DNA of 64,000 nucleotides. Source: a virus. Positions 56,082-63,962 of this stretch are shown in pieces. Position 1 is the first letter of the stretch, and every line of letters starts with the position of its first letter. Under the pieces are notes generated by a model, which saw only the letters and a list, made by a program, of their open reading frames with translations, made no database searches and was not told the DNA's origin. The stretch spans positions 62,001-126,000 of the IMG/VR virus record IMGVR_UViG_3300017963_000201. One strand, given 5' to 3'. A program made the translations under genes and the position numbers.

Positions 56082-56497
56082 TACGCTACCGCAAATGGAT
56101 TAAACAATACTTGTGTATACCCCGCGTGCTTTAGTATGTCAACCATTCTAGTAGCTCCCGCATGATTCCAACTATGAACTATAATCTTTGGGTCAGCTCT
56201 AATGTATACTTCAATACCTGCCAAAGACTGAGCTAATGCTACCCCGTTATTATTCTCATCATGATTAGGATCCATATCGTGGTCCAGGCATATAAGTTGA
56301 AACAAATAAGGACTATTAACCTGACGGCTTCTTTGTACGGATTCTAATAAGAGGGATCTAGCTTGAAAAACATTATACGCATGCACAATAATAAAATTAT
56401 CCCTAGTACAAGTATGGACCTGCCCATGTTGTTTATGTTTGCGCGTACAGATAAAATCATGCCTAGCGGGGCTGTCATCAACGAATAGGATCTTCAT
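56081..56497 (-). CDS. receiver-like domain protein (cyclic-phosphate processing receiver type)
   Basis: 138 aa. MKILFVDDSPARHDF and FQLICLDHDMDPNHDENNNGVALAQ, then PKIIVHSWNHAGATRMVDILKHAGY. This is the cREC/REC-like pattern (N-terminal DD, central LDHD, conserved HSxN), predicted in the literature to act on cyclic phosphate RNA ends. Would fit an RNA-repair theme with Ro60; activity unproven. Confidence 0.6.
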   Translation of the reverse strand: MKILFVDDSPARHDFICTRKHKQHGQVHTCTRDNFIIVHAYNVFQARSLLLESVQRSRQVNSPYLFQLICLDHDMDPNHDENNNGVALAQSLAGIEVYIRADPKIIVHSWNHAGATRMVDILKHAGYTQVLFNPFAVA

Positions 56498-56822
56498 CCG
56501 TAGCTTCCTTTATCTTTATACCTGCAAGCTCATGGGACATAGCTCCGTACTCGTGCATTACATCCTTACATAGCTGTGTAAGATGATCCACCTTTCTCTT
56601 GAGCTGTATTATCTCAGATGCTTCTTTAGCTTTGATAGCATCAAAGATAGCCCGAGCATGATTCCCGGTTGCACTCATGATGCCAGAGTAAGCAAAAGGA
56701 ACATTAATATCCCAATCTTTAATACATTCCCATATCGCATTAAAGATCGGATTATCCAACATCTCTTTGGTGGGATCTGGCCAAGGTTCATTTCTTAATC
56801 TTTCTAGATATTCTTTTTTCAT
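56478..56822 (-). CDS. hypothetical protein
   Basis: 114 aa from ATG 56822 (a GTG at 56834 is possible). Helical; NVPFAYSGIMSATGNHARAIFDAIKAKEASEIIQLKRKVDHL. No family recognised. Confidence 0.5.
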   Translation of the reverse strand: MKKEYLERLRNEPWPDPTKEMLDNPIFNAIWECIKDWDINVPFAYSGIMSATGNHARAIFDAIKAKEASEIIQLKRKVDHLTQLCKDVMHEYGAMSHELAGIKIKEATDEDPIR

Positions 56823-57239
56823 GGGCTCTCTCACATTTTAAACAAGTAATTTCTCCGTCATGGTTGTTAGTTAATATATACCAATTTTCGTCAATACTCT
56901 TTCCGCATAAGGTTTGACTACCATCCTCACTTCCGTGGATTGGGCCGTAAAGCTTATCACTCTTTGTTATCTTCTGTACTGTGTATGGAGGATTCATTAA
57001 ATTTTTCCTTGCTGCAGATGACATAACCCTCGGCATCAACCCAAGTTCTTTTCTGTGCGCATAGTAGGTTTGCAACGTACCTTTGGCGTCTTCTATCGCA
57101 TCCTTAACTGTATGTCCCGTACCCGTTGCTCCCGGGATCTCTAAGCACCCGGCAAAGAATCACTTACAGGTAATTCAAAATATGGGAAATCTAAGTTGAT
57201 ATTCTTGCACTCATCTTTTGCAAGTAATACAGCATACAT
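56788..57239 (-). pseudogene. HicB-like antitoxin-type protein with a frameshift
   Basis: Two ORFs in different frames join near 57150. The first (ATG 57239) reads MYAVLLAKDECKNINLDFPYF, the HicB start; the second reads PGATGTGHTVKDAIEDAKG then ALxxYY-type TLQTYYAHRKELGLMP, the HicB 'GxTxxEAxxnA' helix. The second ORF continues as a ~95 aa C-terminal domain with SQTLCGKSID..ITCLKCERAH (zinc type). One frameshift separates them. No HicA-like toxin was found beside it. Confidence 0.5.
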
Positions 57240-57487
57240 TACTCTTTCTCCACAGGGCATGTAACCATTACCGGCTGTTCATCAATAACCACATACTTAG
57301 GAAATACAGAAACCCCACTACCCTGAGAAAATACTAAATATACAATACCATTAATACAAGTTTCTTTAATAGGATCTCTTTTGGCTTTCGAACTCTTCTC
57401 ACCTACCGGAAAAAACATAACCAAAAAAATTGCTACAATACAAACTACAATCATTAACTCTATCAGTGTAAATCCTCTTCTAGGCAT
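57239..57487 (-). CDS. type IV prepilin-like small protein
   Basis: 82 aa. MPRRGFTLIELMIVVCIVAIFLVMFF is a canonical class III (prepilin) signal: basic leader, G-F cleavage site, Glu at +5 and a hydrophobic helix. After it a compact ~50-residue domain: ETCINGIVYLVF..VFPKYVVIDEQPVMVTC. That domain is shared with the neighbouring protein at 57463-57735. Would need the host's prepilin peptidase. Interference with host pili is my inference. Confidence 0.65.
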   Translation of the reverse strand: MPRRGFTLIELMIVVCIVAIFLVMFFPVGEKSSKAKRDPIKETCINGIVYLVFSQGSGVSVFPKYVVIDEQPVMVTCPVEKE

Positions 57488-57735
57488 AATACTAACCTCG
57501 GCTTGTTGTCCTCTAGCACATATCTAGGTGCCAACGCAAATCCCGATTTATCTTTATTCGTAACCAATACATAAACAGTACCCTCAATACAAAGATCCGT
57601 CGTAATCATAAGATCCATATTCATGCTAGGATCTTCTTTATAATACCCAGCAAAGAGCATACCTAACCAAAAAGTAGATCCTAGTATTCCTATAATACCC
57701 ATGAATACCGAGATACCTTCTATTAGCTTTGTCAT
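57463..57735 (-). CDS. membrane-anchored paralogue of the prepilin-like protein
   Basis: 90 aa. One membrane segment (ISVFMGIIGILGSTFWLGMLFA) without prepilin signal, then DLCIEGTVYVLVTNKDKSGF..APRYVLEDNKPRLVLC, which aligns with the C-terminal domain of the next gene (C-I-x-G-x-V-Y ... P-[KR]-Y-V ... C). Overlaps that gene by 25 bp. Confidence 0.6.
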   Translation of the reverse strand: MTKLIEGISVFMGIIGILGSTFWLGMLFAGYYKEDPSMNMDLMITTDLCIEGTVYVLVTNKDKSGFALAPRYVLEDNKPRLVLCLEEDLH

Positions 57736-57743
57736 GGGTAAAC

Positions 57744-58037
57744 CTAATCAGATTCTCCGGATTCGTCATATGTATCTAGATCTATTTTTGCGGACTCAGG
57801 ATAACAATCAGGGCAGAGCATACCTTTGGGCATAGGAGTAACCCAAGGCCCCTCATTCCCACATTGCCAGCATGGGCTAATCGGAATCTTGCGGATAACT
57901 TCCGGTGGGCAATCGTACTGCCTAACTTGCTCAAATAGATCTTTAAGAGGTTTTGGTGGATCAAACTTCTTCACAGGGATACCATCTTTTCCATACTTAG
58001 GATGATACTCAATTTCTGATAAGGCTTGATCCATCAT
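57744..58037 (-). CDS. zinc-finger small protein
   Basis: 97 aa. ISPCWQCGNEGPWVTPMPKGMLCPDCYPES is a CxxC...CxxC zinc ribbon near residues 54-80, after a helical N-terminus. No family recognised. Confidence 0.55.
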   Translation of the reverse strand: MMDQALSEIEYHPKYGKDGIPVKKFDPPKPLKDLFEQVRQYDCPPEVIRKIPISPCWQCGNEGPWVTPMPKGMLCPDCYPESAKIDLDTYDESGESD

Positions 58038-58044
58038 TTCTTGG

Positions 58045-58287
58045 TCATTTTATATCACTAAGCTCCTTTTTAAACTTTTGTTCTTTTACGTAATCCTGCA
58101 AAAACCAGGAAAGTTCATAAATAACCTGATGACCTGTAGATTCTAAGTACCACTCAACCCCATTCAAAGAAAGATAATTCTCTCTCTGAGGTGTCTTCTT
58201 CCGGAAGCGCTCCCACCAAGTTTGATTAAATTCTAAGGTTATGGATATAAGTCCTTTGGCTTTTGTATATTCGATAACCCGGTACAT
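58045..58287 (-). CDS. small hypothetical protein
   Basis: 80 aa. LISITLEFNQTWWERFRKKTPQRENYLSLNGVEWYLE. Alternating strands. No family recognised. Confidence 0.5.
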   Translation of the reverse strand: MYRVIEYTKAKGLISITLEFNQTWWERFRKKTPQRENYLSLNGVEWYLESTGHQVIYELSWFLQDYVKEQKFKKELSDIK

Positions 58288-58419
58288 CTTATGGCCCTTT
58301 CGACATAAGATAAATACACCGTTCGATCTATTAGTATCTGTTCTACCTCAAATTTAGTCAAATACAATCCTTTACTTTTCTCTACGGCATTTTGGAGTTT
58401 TTTTTGTTAATGTAGTCAT
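58239..58419 (-). pseudogene. small gene broken by an A8 homopolymer frameshift
   Basis: ATG 58419 reads MTTLTKK into a run of eight A (58398-58405) and stops soon after. In the +1 frame the sequence stays open to 58239 and reads KLQNAVEKSKGLYLTKFEVEQ then ILIDRTVYLSYVERAIRC. Removing one A gives a single 59-60 aa protein starting 5 nt after the upstream gene. Either an indel, a sequencing error, or programmed slippage. Confidence 0.4.
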
Positions 58420-58424
58420 ATGGT

Positions 58425-58604
58425 CTAAGAATCCTGCATAACTTTATTAAATAAACTACGAAGCTCGTTTACTTGATCCAGCATCTCTTTTGTATCCTCG
58501 TGGAACTGTAAGGCATCTGAAGCAAGTTTATCAATTAATGTTTCCATATCCTTTATCAAGACGCTTTTACTTATTTTAGGATATTCTGTTTCTAGTTTTT
58601 CCAT
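58425..58604 (-). CDS. small coiled-coil protein
   Basis: 59 aa from ATG 58604 (GGGGATAAG upstream). Helical: METLIDKLASDALQFHEDTKEML. No family recognised. Confidence 0.5.
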   Translation of the reverse strand: MEKLETEYPKISKSVLIKDMETLIDKLASDALQFHEDTKEMLDQVNELRSLFNKVMQDS

Positions 58605-58617
58605 GCTTATCCCCTTT

Positions 58618-59022
58618 TCAAAAAACAACACCAGACCAGGGTGCTTTATCTTCTGTCAATGGTAACAGTTCTTCTTGGGTAGGTCTTCTAAGATCCCCAC
58701 CCTGTAAATGCTCCCAATTTTCACTATCATCAACAACTTCTTTAGGATCATAACTTACCGTGTATACGTACAGACCATTAGGATTCTTCCCACCTTCTAT
58801 GTTATGCAAATAGATAGATTCAAAAAACGCCTCCACATTAAGGGAACTCTCCCAAAGAGCATAAAACCCATATTCTGCATAAGGGATCTTATCGGGGTTA
58901 TCTTCCCAACTATGATGGGAGCATGCAATGGGTAAACAATGATCGGAACCTATAATACCAGCAGGTCTACTAGAAACAAATCCTTTATGCACCGCAAACA
59001 ATAATTGTTCCGTAATAATCAT
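58618..59022 (-). CDS. hypothetical protein
   Basis: 134 aa. Contains RPAGIIGSDHCLPIACSHHSW with several His/Cys and an aromatic centre. ATGA overlap with its upstream neighbour. No family recognised. Confidence 0.5.
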   Translation of the reverse strand: MIITEQLLFAVHKGFVSSRPAGIIGSDHCLPIACSHHSWEDNPDKIPYAEYGFYALWESSLNVEAFFESIYLHNIEGGKNPNGLYVYTVSYDPKEVVDDSENWEHLQGGDLRRPTQEELLPLTEDKAPWSGVVF

Positions 59023-59879
59023 ACAGATTCTCCTTGTAATAATTTAGGTTTTGCATGCCCATAAATCTTATCGTTCTCAGCAAGTTTTGTTTCTCTAAGA
59101 TCAATAATACCCGATCCAAGAAACTTAGAATCTTCTAACACACAAAATTTATCTTCTACAAGTAAAGACCACTCAGCAATACCCAACCGCTTTACTACCC
59201 AAGTGAGCTTACCATTTACGAACCATGCTAGATGATATTGTCCGTTTAAGTATGAGTCTATAAAGTCTTGCGGGTGATGCCCCTCTCTTCTCCAATAAAA
59301 CCTTCTTGCACAAGCAGGAAAAAGGCTCACACCTTTAATTTTGTGTGTCATGCCCGTTACTAAATCTCTAATTGTACTAAATTGGTCTTTTTCCTCACAA
59401 GAGAAACTATCAAGATAAACTTCCATTATCCGTTCATCGTTATATTGTTTAGTTTCGATTGCTTTTTTGAGCATTTGATCGTCTAGTAGACAGGCATAGT
59501 AATGAGCTTGTAACCTTTGTTTGCTATCCAAAGATTTATAATCTATATAAGAATTCTTATTTGGAGTGTCAAAGTGTAAGGGTTTAAATTGATTATTAGT
59601 ACACACCCGTACAGGAAATATATCACCATTCTTATTGATATGATCTTTCCGTTCTATAGGGAAGGTAAAAACTTTTTGTGCCTTTTCGAATTTAGGTTCA
59701 TCGGGAAGAGTTTTTGTGTATTTACTAAACTCAACCAAAAATCTTGAATTTATATCTTGGGCTATTTCTTTCGCATATACTCTAGATATTATCCTGATAA
59801 GCTCTTCTAGCCCGTTCAAGGGACTAATACTTTCTTGTTTCCATGATAAGATCATTTCCCTCATTTTTTTAGTATCCAT
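59019..59879 (-). CDS. hypothetical protein
   Basis: 286 aa. Helical N-terminus; a middle rich in His/Lys (INKNGDIFPVRVCTNNQFKPLHFD) and HKIKGVSLFPACARRFYWRREGHHPQDF. No recognised domain. Operon with both neighbours (overlapping start/stop). Confidence 0.5.
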   Translation of the reverse strand: MDTKKMREMILSWKQESISPLNGLEELIRIISRVYAKEIAQDINSRFLVEFSKYTKTLPDEPKFEKAQKVFTFPIERKDHINKNGDIFPVRVCTNNQFKPLHFDTPNKNSYIDYKSLDSKQRLQAHYYACLLDDQMLKKAIETKQYNDERIMEVYLDSFSCEEKDQFSTIRDLVTGMTHKIKGVSLFPACARRFYWRREGHHPQDFIDSYLNGQYHLAWFVNGKLTWVVKRLGIAEWSLLVEDKFCVLEDSKFLGSGIIDLRETKLAENDKIYGHAKPKLLQGESV

Positions 59880-60397
59880 TATCTTTCCTTCATAGCTGTT
59901 TCTTGTAAAGCCTTAACCACGTCATACTTAGCATTCTTTATCTCACTTGCTACAATCCTAACAACTTGATCTTGGGATACTGGCTTTGGACCTTCCTCGT
60001 GCTTCCAATACTTATACAAAGTTTCGAATGCTTCTTTCTTAGTCTTATACGGGCCGAATACATGAGTATACTCTATGCTCCAGAAATACCAGCCGGGTTT
60101 ATCGTACCCTGCAAGTTTCATATCGTCGTTCTGAGGATCTTCAAAATACCTCACAGGCATCCTGGTATGAAACTCTACATAAGCTACTACTGCAGCTTCG
60201 GCAAAAGTTAAGTACTTCCACTGATCTTTAGACTTTATGTAAGAGATTGCACCCAAGACAGTTATACTATTCTTACTATAATTATACCAATCCCGCCAAG
60301 GTAAATCTTCTTCGAGAATGTATCCTGCCACTGTCTGTACGGAATCGCTATCAGTTTCTAGACCACACGCTCTTGCTGAATCCAAGTAGCTCTTCAT
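59879..60397 (-). CDS. hypothetical protein
   Basis: 172 aa. WYFWSIEYTHVFGPYKTKKEAFETLYKYW looks like a small 'GPYxTKxEA' domain seen in phage early proteins; the rest is helical. Function unknown. Confidence 0.5.
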   Translation of the reverse strand: MKSYLDSARACGLETDSDSVQTVAGYILEEDLPWRDWYNYSKNSITVLGAISYIKSKDQWKYLTFAEAAVVAYVEFHTRMPVRYFEDPQNDDMKLAGYDKPGWYFWSIEYTHVFGPYKTKKEAFETLYKYWKHEEGPKPVSQDQVVRIVASEIKNAKYDVVKALQETAMKER

Positions 60398-60657
60398 GGC
60401 TTTGTATTATCCAATTCTCTTTTCTGTTCTTTAGTTAATTTTTTCTTTTCTTCAGGGATAAGTGACATAACCACTCTCTCCATCTCTTCTATAGACACAA
60501 GCATCTCAGACATAGCATTGGTAACCTTATCCCAATCCTTTTGCATTTTCTTTAGCTCTCCGGAAGCAAACTCAGAAGATGTTATTAATGACTTGGCATA
60601 TAGCCTAAGCTCGTTCAAATGACCTTTCAAGGTTCTAGCTACGGATTGGGTAGACAT
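60394..60657 (-). CDS. small coiled-coil protein
   Basis: 87 aa, helical (GHLNELRLYAKSLITSSEFASGELKKMQKD), Lys-rich C-terminus. ATGA overlap. Confidence 0.5.
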   Translation of the reverse strand: MSTQSVARTLKGHLNELRLYAKSLITSSEFASGELKKMQKDWDKVTNAMSEMLVSIEEMERVVMSLIPEEKKKLTKEQKRELDNTKP

Positions 60658-60855
60658 TTATCTATACCTATAGTTCGATTTAGTAATTAATTCCCATATT
60701 ACTTTCCTTAGTGTTTGTATCACAGACTCTATTACATTATCTGTGGCTAACCAAAAATTACTTAATAACTTATCACAGACAGATCTTAATGAGTTACGTG
60801 GGTACAATTGTTTAAATAGACCATCCGCAGCCATCTTTTTATCAAGGGACTTCAT
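60658..60855 (-). CDS. small hypothetical protein
   Basis: 65 aa with basic ends and LLSNFWLATDNVIESVIQTLRKVIWELI. No family recognised. Confidence 0.45.
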   Translation of the reverse strand: MKSLDKKMAADGLFKQLYPRNSLRSVCDKLLSNFWLATDNVIESVIQTLRKVIWELITKSNYRYR

Positions 60856-61156
60856 CTTCGTCCCTCACAATATGCTTTTTCCCACAGACCCAACCCTCAT
60901 CATAATCTACAGGTTCACCCGGATCGACCATAACCGCACTGCTAGAAACGTCTGACCAATTCATATTACCTTCGGCCCACTCTTTAATCTCATCCTTATT
61001 AGATTCAAATAGCTCCGTAGTTTCTTTCAGAGCTTTATCAAAACTTATATTATCCCTCTCGGCGTAATACTCTGCTCTGTCATTCGCAATAACTTCAACA
61101 GGAATCTTCCAGGTTGATCCATCCAACATCTTTACGTGCAAATACCAATTTTTCAT
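60842..61156 (-). CDS. hypothetical protein
   Basis: 104 aa from ATG 61156 (GAGGAG upstream). WYLHVKMLDGSTWKIPVEVIANDRAEYYAERD, one domain common in phage early regions (binding-type beta fold), then an acidic tail. No known function. Confidence 0.55.
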   Translation of the reverse strand: MKNWYLHVKMLDGSTWKIPVEVIANDRAEYYAERDNISFDKALKETTELFESNKDEIKEWAEGNMNWSDVSSSAVMVDPGEPVDYDEGWVCGKKHIVRDEDEVP

Positions 61157-61494
61157 AGCCGCTCCTCGATTTCGTTTAATACACGCTTTAGCTTTCCTGC
61201 CAAAGCCTCCAAACCTTCCTTGCATGCCTTATCAGGATCCCTCCCACTTAGTTTATAGGAATCCACATTCAAACCTTTAACATGCATCCATAAACCATCA
61301 TAATCCTCATCTATAGTAAAATATACCCTACCCAGATTAATATTCACCACGGTCTTATCTGCCAAAAACTCACTACAATTCTTATTCCCCATAGTCTTTC
61401 CTTTAAGGCACTCAGTATAGCCACCTGGATCGTCTTTTCCTAATGCATCGTAATAAAGAAAGCGACATTTACAGCAAGGCTCTAGAGTATTCAT
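61153..61494 (-). CDS. hypothetical protein with N-terminal Cys cluster
   Basis: 113 aa. EPCCKCRFLYYD and YTECLKGKTMGNKNCSEF supply five Cys; then strands (VVNINLGRVYFTIDEDYDGLWM) and a helix. ATGA overlaps at both ends. Confidence 0.55.
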   Translation of the reverse strand: MNTLEPCCKCRFLYYDALGKDDPGGYTECLKGKTMGNKNCSEFLADKTVVNINLGRVYFTIDEDYDGLWMHVKGLNVDSYKLSGRDPDKACKEGLEALAGKLKRVLNEIEERL

Positions 61495-61679
61495 TGTATA
61501 TGACCTGTACCTAATCTTTCAATAATAAGTGCATCGGGAAATACTTTACTTACTTCCTGAGCATCCTTACAGATGATATAAATTATACCCAGGTCAGCTT
61601 TTACGTACTTATCATTAATAACCACGGTATCATGCAACACATTGGTGCATTCCAATTTTACCCTATAACAGTAAACCAT
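61491..61679 (-). CDS. small hypothetical protein
   Basis: 62 aa. Beta-rich (DTVVINDKYVKADLGIIYIICKDAQEV). No family recognised. Confidence 0.5.
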   Translation of the reverse strand: MVYCYRVKLECTNVLHDTVVINDKYVKADLGIIYIICKDAQEVSKVFPDALIIERLGTGHIQ

Positions 61680-61999
61680 TATACGTCCTTTTTCTTACCA
61701 AACCCGGTACGTTCTGCTAAAATTGCAATCCCATCCTTATACGAATCGTCTCTCCAGCCCAGAATCTCTCTTAGGCACTTCAAAGCAAAGCTATCCTTAC
61801 CAAACCCTGCCTGAACCGCAAGGAATGATTCTCTGAGCCTCTGAACGGCCCCTGCCGCGCATTCTACCGCTTGTAGCATCTGGGATTGCTCCCATGCTTC
61901 CCAGTGCTCTACTCTTTTAGTGGCTTCAGATGGGGGATTATTAATATTATAATACTTAGCAAAAACTGACGCCCAAACCAATTGTTCTCCGAGTGTCAT
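61679..61999 (-). CDS. hypothetical protein
   Basis: 106 aa, helical (LGEQLVWASVFAKYYNI, QMLQAVECAAGAVQRLRESFLAV). Overlaps the next start by one base. No family recognised. Confidence 0.5.
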   Translation of the reverse strand: MTLGEQLVWASVFAKYYNINNPPSEATKRVEHWEAWEQSQMLQAVECAAGAVQRLRESFLAVQAGFGKDSFALKCLREILGWRDDSYKDGIAILAERTGFGKKKDV

Positions 62000-62006
62000 A
62001 GCCCAA

Positions 62007-62267
62007 TCAACCTATCCTCATCCCACGTAGGGATTCAGTTTCGTATTTGTTTCTTTCAGCAAGCTTACAAGCCAAACATCTTAAAAGCCAACTATCCTTC
62101 TCTTCTAACGCTATGGGTTGTCCTCGGTTATCTTTAGCATGGAATATCTGGCAGTAGTAAAGAGTACCGAATTTGTTAGTTCTTAGAAAAACACAAAACT
62201 TACCTGGTTCACTCGCGCAGGTATTTTCACCGCAATTTATCTCCAGCCTTATAATTTTCACACTCAT
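62007..62267 (-). CDS. small Cys-rich protein
   Basis: 86 aa. INCGENTCASEPGKFCVFL...YYCQIF...LLRCLACKLAERN gives six Cys, probably a zinc-binding protein. No family recognised. Confidence 0.5.
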   Translation of the reverse strand: MSVKIIRLEINCGENTCASEPGKFCVFLRTNKFGTLYYCQIFHAKDNRGQPIALEEKDSWLLRCLACKLAERNKYETESLRGMRIG

Positions 62268-62350
62268 GGATCATGCCATCCTCTTCTTGTAATCTCCAAT
62301 TAGGCTTTCCTCTACTACCAAGATTATACCAAGACAAACCCCCCTTCCCA
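62268..62350 (-). pseudogene. zinc-type fragment without a start codon
   Basis: Open frame reading EGTLKCKYCGKGGLSWYNLG then SRGKPNWRLQEEDGMIHEC, but a TGA closes it just upstream and no start codon is usable. One frameshift would join it to the ORF at 62364-62546. Confidence 0.35.
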
Positions 62351-62363
62351 CAGTACTTACACT

Positions 62364-62546
62364 TTAGTGTACCTTCGTATCCTCAATCATGCCATTATCA
62401 TTTACCCAATCGGCCATATCTCCCATGGCATTCTCCTTAGCTTTTCTACGTGCTCTTTTCTTACTAACATTATACTGCAAGCAAATCCCGCATTCATTGT
62501 GGGGGTGTATCTTATGAGTTCATTTTTCTAATCCGTAGGTTTTCAT
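62364..62546 (-). pseudogene. small zinc-type ORF with in-frame TGA
   Basis: ATG 62546 MKTYGLEK, then TGA at 62520-62522, then the same frame continues THKIHPHNECGICLQYNVSK and KRARRKAKENAMGDMADW to TAA 62364. A Trp at the TGA would fit the protein. Internal starts (ATG 62405) could give a short product. Confidence 0.35.
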
Positions 62547-62554
62547 GGCATACC

Positions 62555-62622
62555 AATAAAAAGTGGGGAGCGCTTCTTTAGGTCAACATAGGGGGTAGTT
62601 AACTTTTCCGGTCGCTCCCCAC
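62555..62622 (-). terminator. intrinsic terminator on minus strand
   Basis: Minus strand GTGGGGAGCG (62622-62613) pairs perfectly with CGCTCCCCAC (62572-62563), followed by TTTTTATT. The 40-nt loop is long. The rest of 62623-62765 shows no credible gene; a TTGACT box lies at ~62683 on the minus strand. Confidence 0.7.
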
Positions 62623-62765
62623 CCAATCTTGTAACAGATTTGGCAGGTTCAAAACTATTACAAAATATTCGCAATGTGTCAGAGTCAATCCAAGGGGGAC
62701 TCCTTTCTTTGCGCCTGCTAGTTAATATGCAAATAGGGTTCTCATAGATATTATCTCTTGGGGGT

Positions 62766-62954
62766 TCAGTTAACTATATTAAAAGTATTAATAACAGCAT
62801 CGGTAATTAAATAACAAATTGGCTCCATCGAACCTAGCTTACCCTTTTCCCACTGGGAACTACGTGCAGGAACATACCAATTATTAAGATAAGGATGATA
62901 GAATGGTCGCGCCACAATTAAATGAATGCACGTAATCTTTGATACCCTAACCAT
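62766..62954 (-). CDS. small hypothetical protein
   Basis: 62 aa. HLIVARPFYHPYLNNWYVPARSS. Weak SD; isolated. Low support. Confidence 0.35.
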   Translation of the reverse strand: MVRVSKITCIHLIVARPFYHPYLNNWYVPARSSQWEKGKLGSMEPICYLITDAVINTFNIVN

Positions 62955-63023
62955 TAGAATAACCCCAGGCTTCGGTATAAATTCTGTCTCTATATATTAA
63001 GAACATTAAAATGTAAGGTTAGC

Positions 63024-63320
63024 TCAAGCATTCGGCCCTTTCAAAACCTTCCACGCTTTAAGTAATCTCGAAACCATAGGTGGGGTATCAGGAAGCAATA
63101 CCCACCTACCATCTTGAAAATCAATCGTTGTCTCGGCAATGATGGCTAATAATTGTGGGGGACAGTTATGAGCAAGCTCTTCTAATGTGTTTGCCTTATC
63201 TTGGTACTCTTGTGCTTTCTCTCTGTACTCTCGGGCAAGATTTAGGATTTGCTCAATCTGTGTTGGTTGTTGTTCTTCTTCTTTGGTCTTTTCTTCTGTC
63301 TCCAAGTCTTTCCCATTCAT
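63024..63320 (-). CDS. helical acidic small protein
   Basis: 98 aa. N-terminal coiled coil (QPTQIEQILNLAREYREKAQEY), then a short alpha-beta tail (FQDGRWVLLPDTPPMVSRLL). Overlaps the upstream gene by 68 bp. Confidence 0.5.
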   Translation of the reverse strand: MNGKDLETEEKTKEEEQQPTQIEQILNLAREYREKAQEYQDKANTLEELAHNCPPQLLAIIAETTIDFQDGRWVLLPDTPPMVSRLLKAWKVLKGPNA

Positions 63321-63756
63321 CGAGCTTGCTCCTTATCTTTTCCTTAGCTTCTTTAGTTTTTGTCGTCACTGTGTCTACTAGCATTATACCACTCATTACC
63401 TTATCAAACAGTGCCTCATGAATTCTTAATCTTTCCCCTATAAGATAAAGATGGTCAGCAACGATCTCTAGCTTATTCTCGTCCTCTTCCAAGGCCCCAT
63501 CGTAACGATCCTGTAGCCTATCCAGGATAACATCAAAGGACTCTCGGAGCTTGTGCATACTTGAGCGCCAATCATTATAGACCTGCGTCTCAAACCACTT
63601 TTGGTATTGTTTAAAATGCACATGGAAAAGAGATTTGATCAAAAGCATAACTAGGAGCATCCATACGGCTGAAACCACAAGTACCATCTTGAACAAGGGC
63701 AGTAACCCAATAGTGACTTGTTGGCCTGTAATGTAATAGTAGTCTTGTGGATTCAT
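63253..63756 (-). CDS. membrane protein with cytoplasmic coiled coil
   Basis: 167 aa. One membrane segment at ~18-42 (LLPLFKMVLVVSAVWMLLVM), then long charged helices and a very basic tail (RRKDQRRRT). No family recognised. Confidence 0.6.
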   Translation of the reverse strand: MNPQDYYYITGQQVTIGLLPLFKMVLVVSAVWMLLVMLLIKSLFHVHFKQYQKWFETQVYNDWRSSMHKLRESFDVILDRLQDRYDGALEEDENKLEIVADHLYLIGERLRIHEALFDKVMSGIMLVDTVTTKTKEAKEKIRSKLDEWERLGDRRKDQRRRTTTNTD

Positions 63757-63788
63757 ACCTAATATTATATCTAGGTTTTACTATCTTA

Positions 63789-63962
63789 TTAAATTATTAT
63801 CCCTAACCGCCTTCCGACTAACTCAATAATAGCTTGATCTACTTCTTTAGCATATCTCAATGCCTCTTGTTGGCTTTCCAAATCTTTCAAGAAATACCCA
63901 GACCGCCCAGAATTAGGCGAGGGCATTAATTCAACCAACCAAGGCTTATCTAAATTACTCAT
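63789..63962 (-). CDS. small hypothetical protein (start uncertain, near window edge)
   Basis: 57 aa from ATG 63962; the frame is open to 63992. PNSGRSGYFLKDLESQQEALRYAKEVDQAI. No family recognised. Confidence 0.45.
   Translation of the reverse strand: MSNLDKPWLVELMPSPNSGRSGYFLKDLESQQEALRYAKEVDQAIIELVGRRLGIII

Noticed and set aside
24233-62546. Genetic code reassignment (stops read as Gln or Trp)
   Set aside because: TAA, TAG and TGA are all used as ordinary terminators of intact genes, and all three types occur among the interruptions, so no single reassignment fits.
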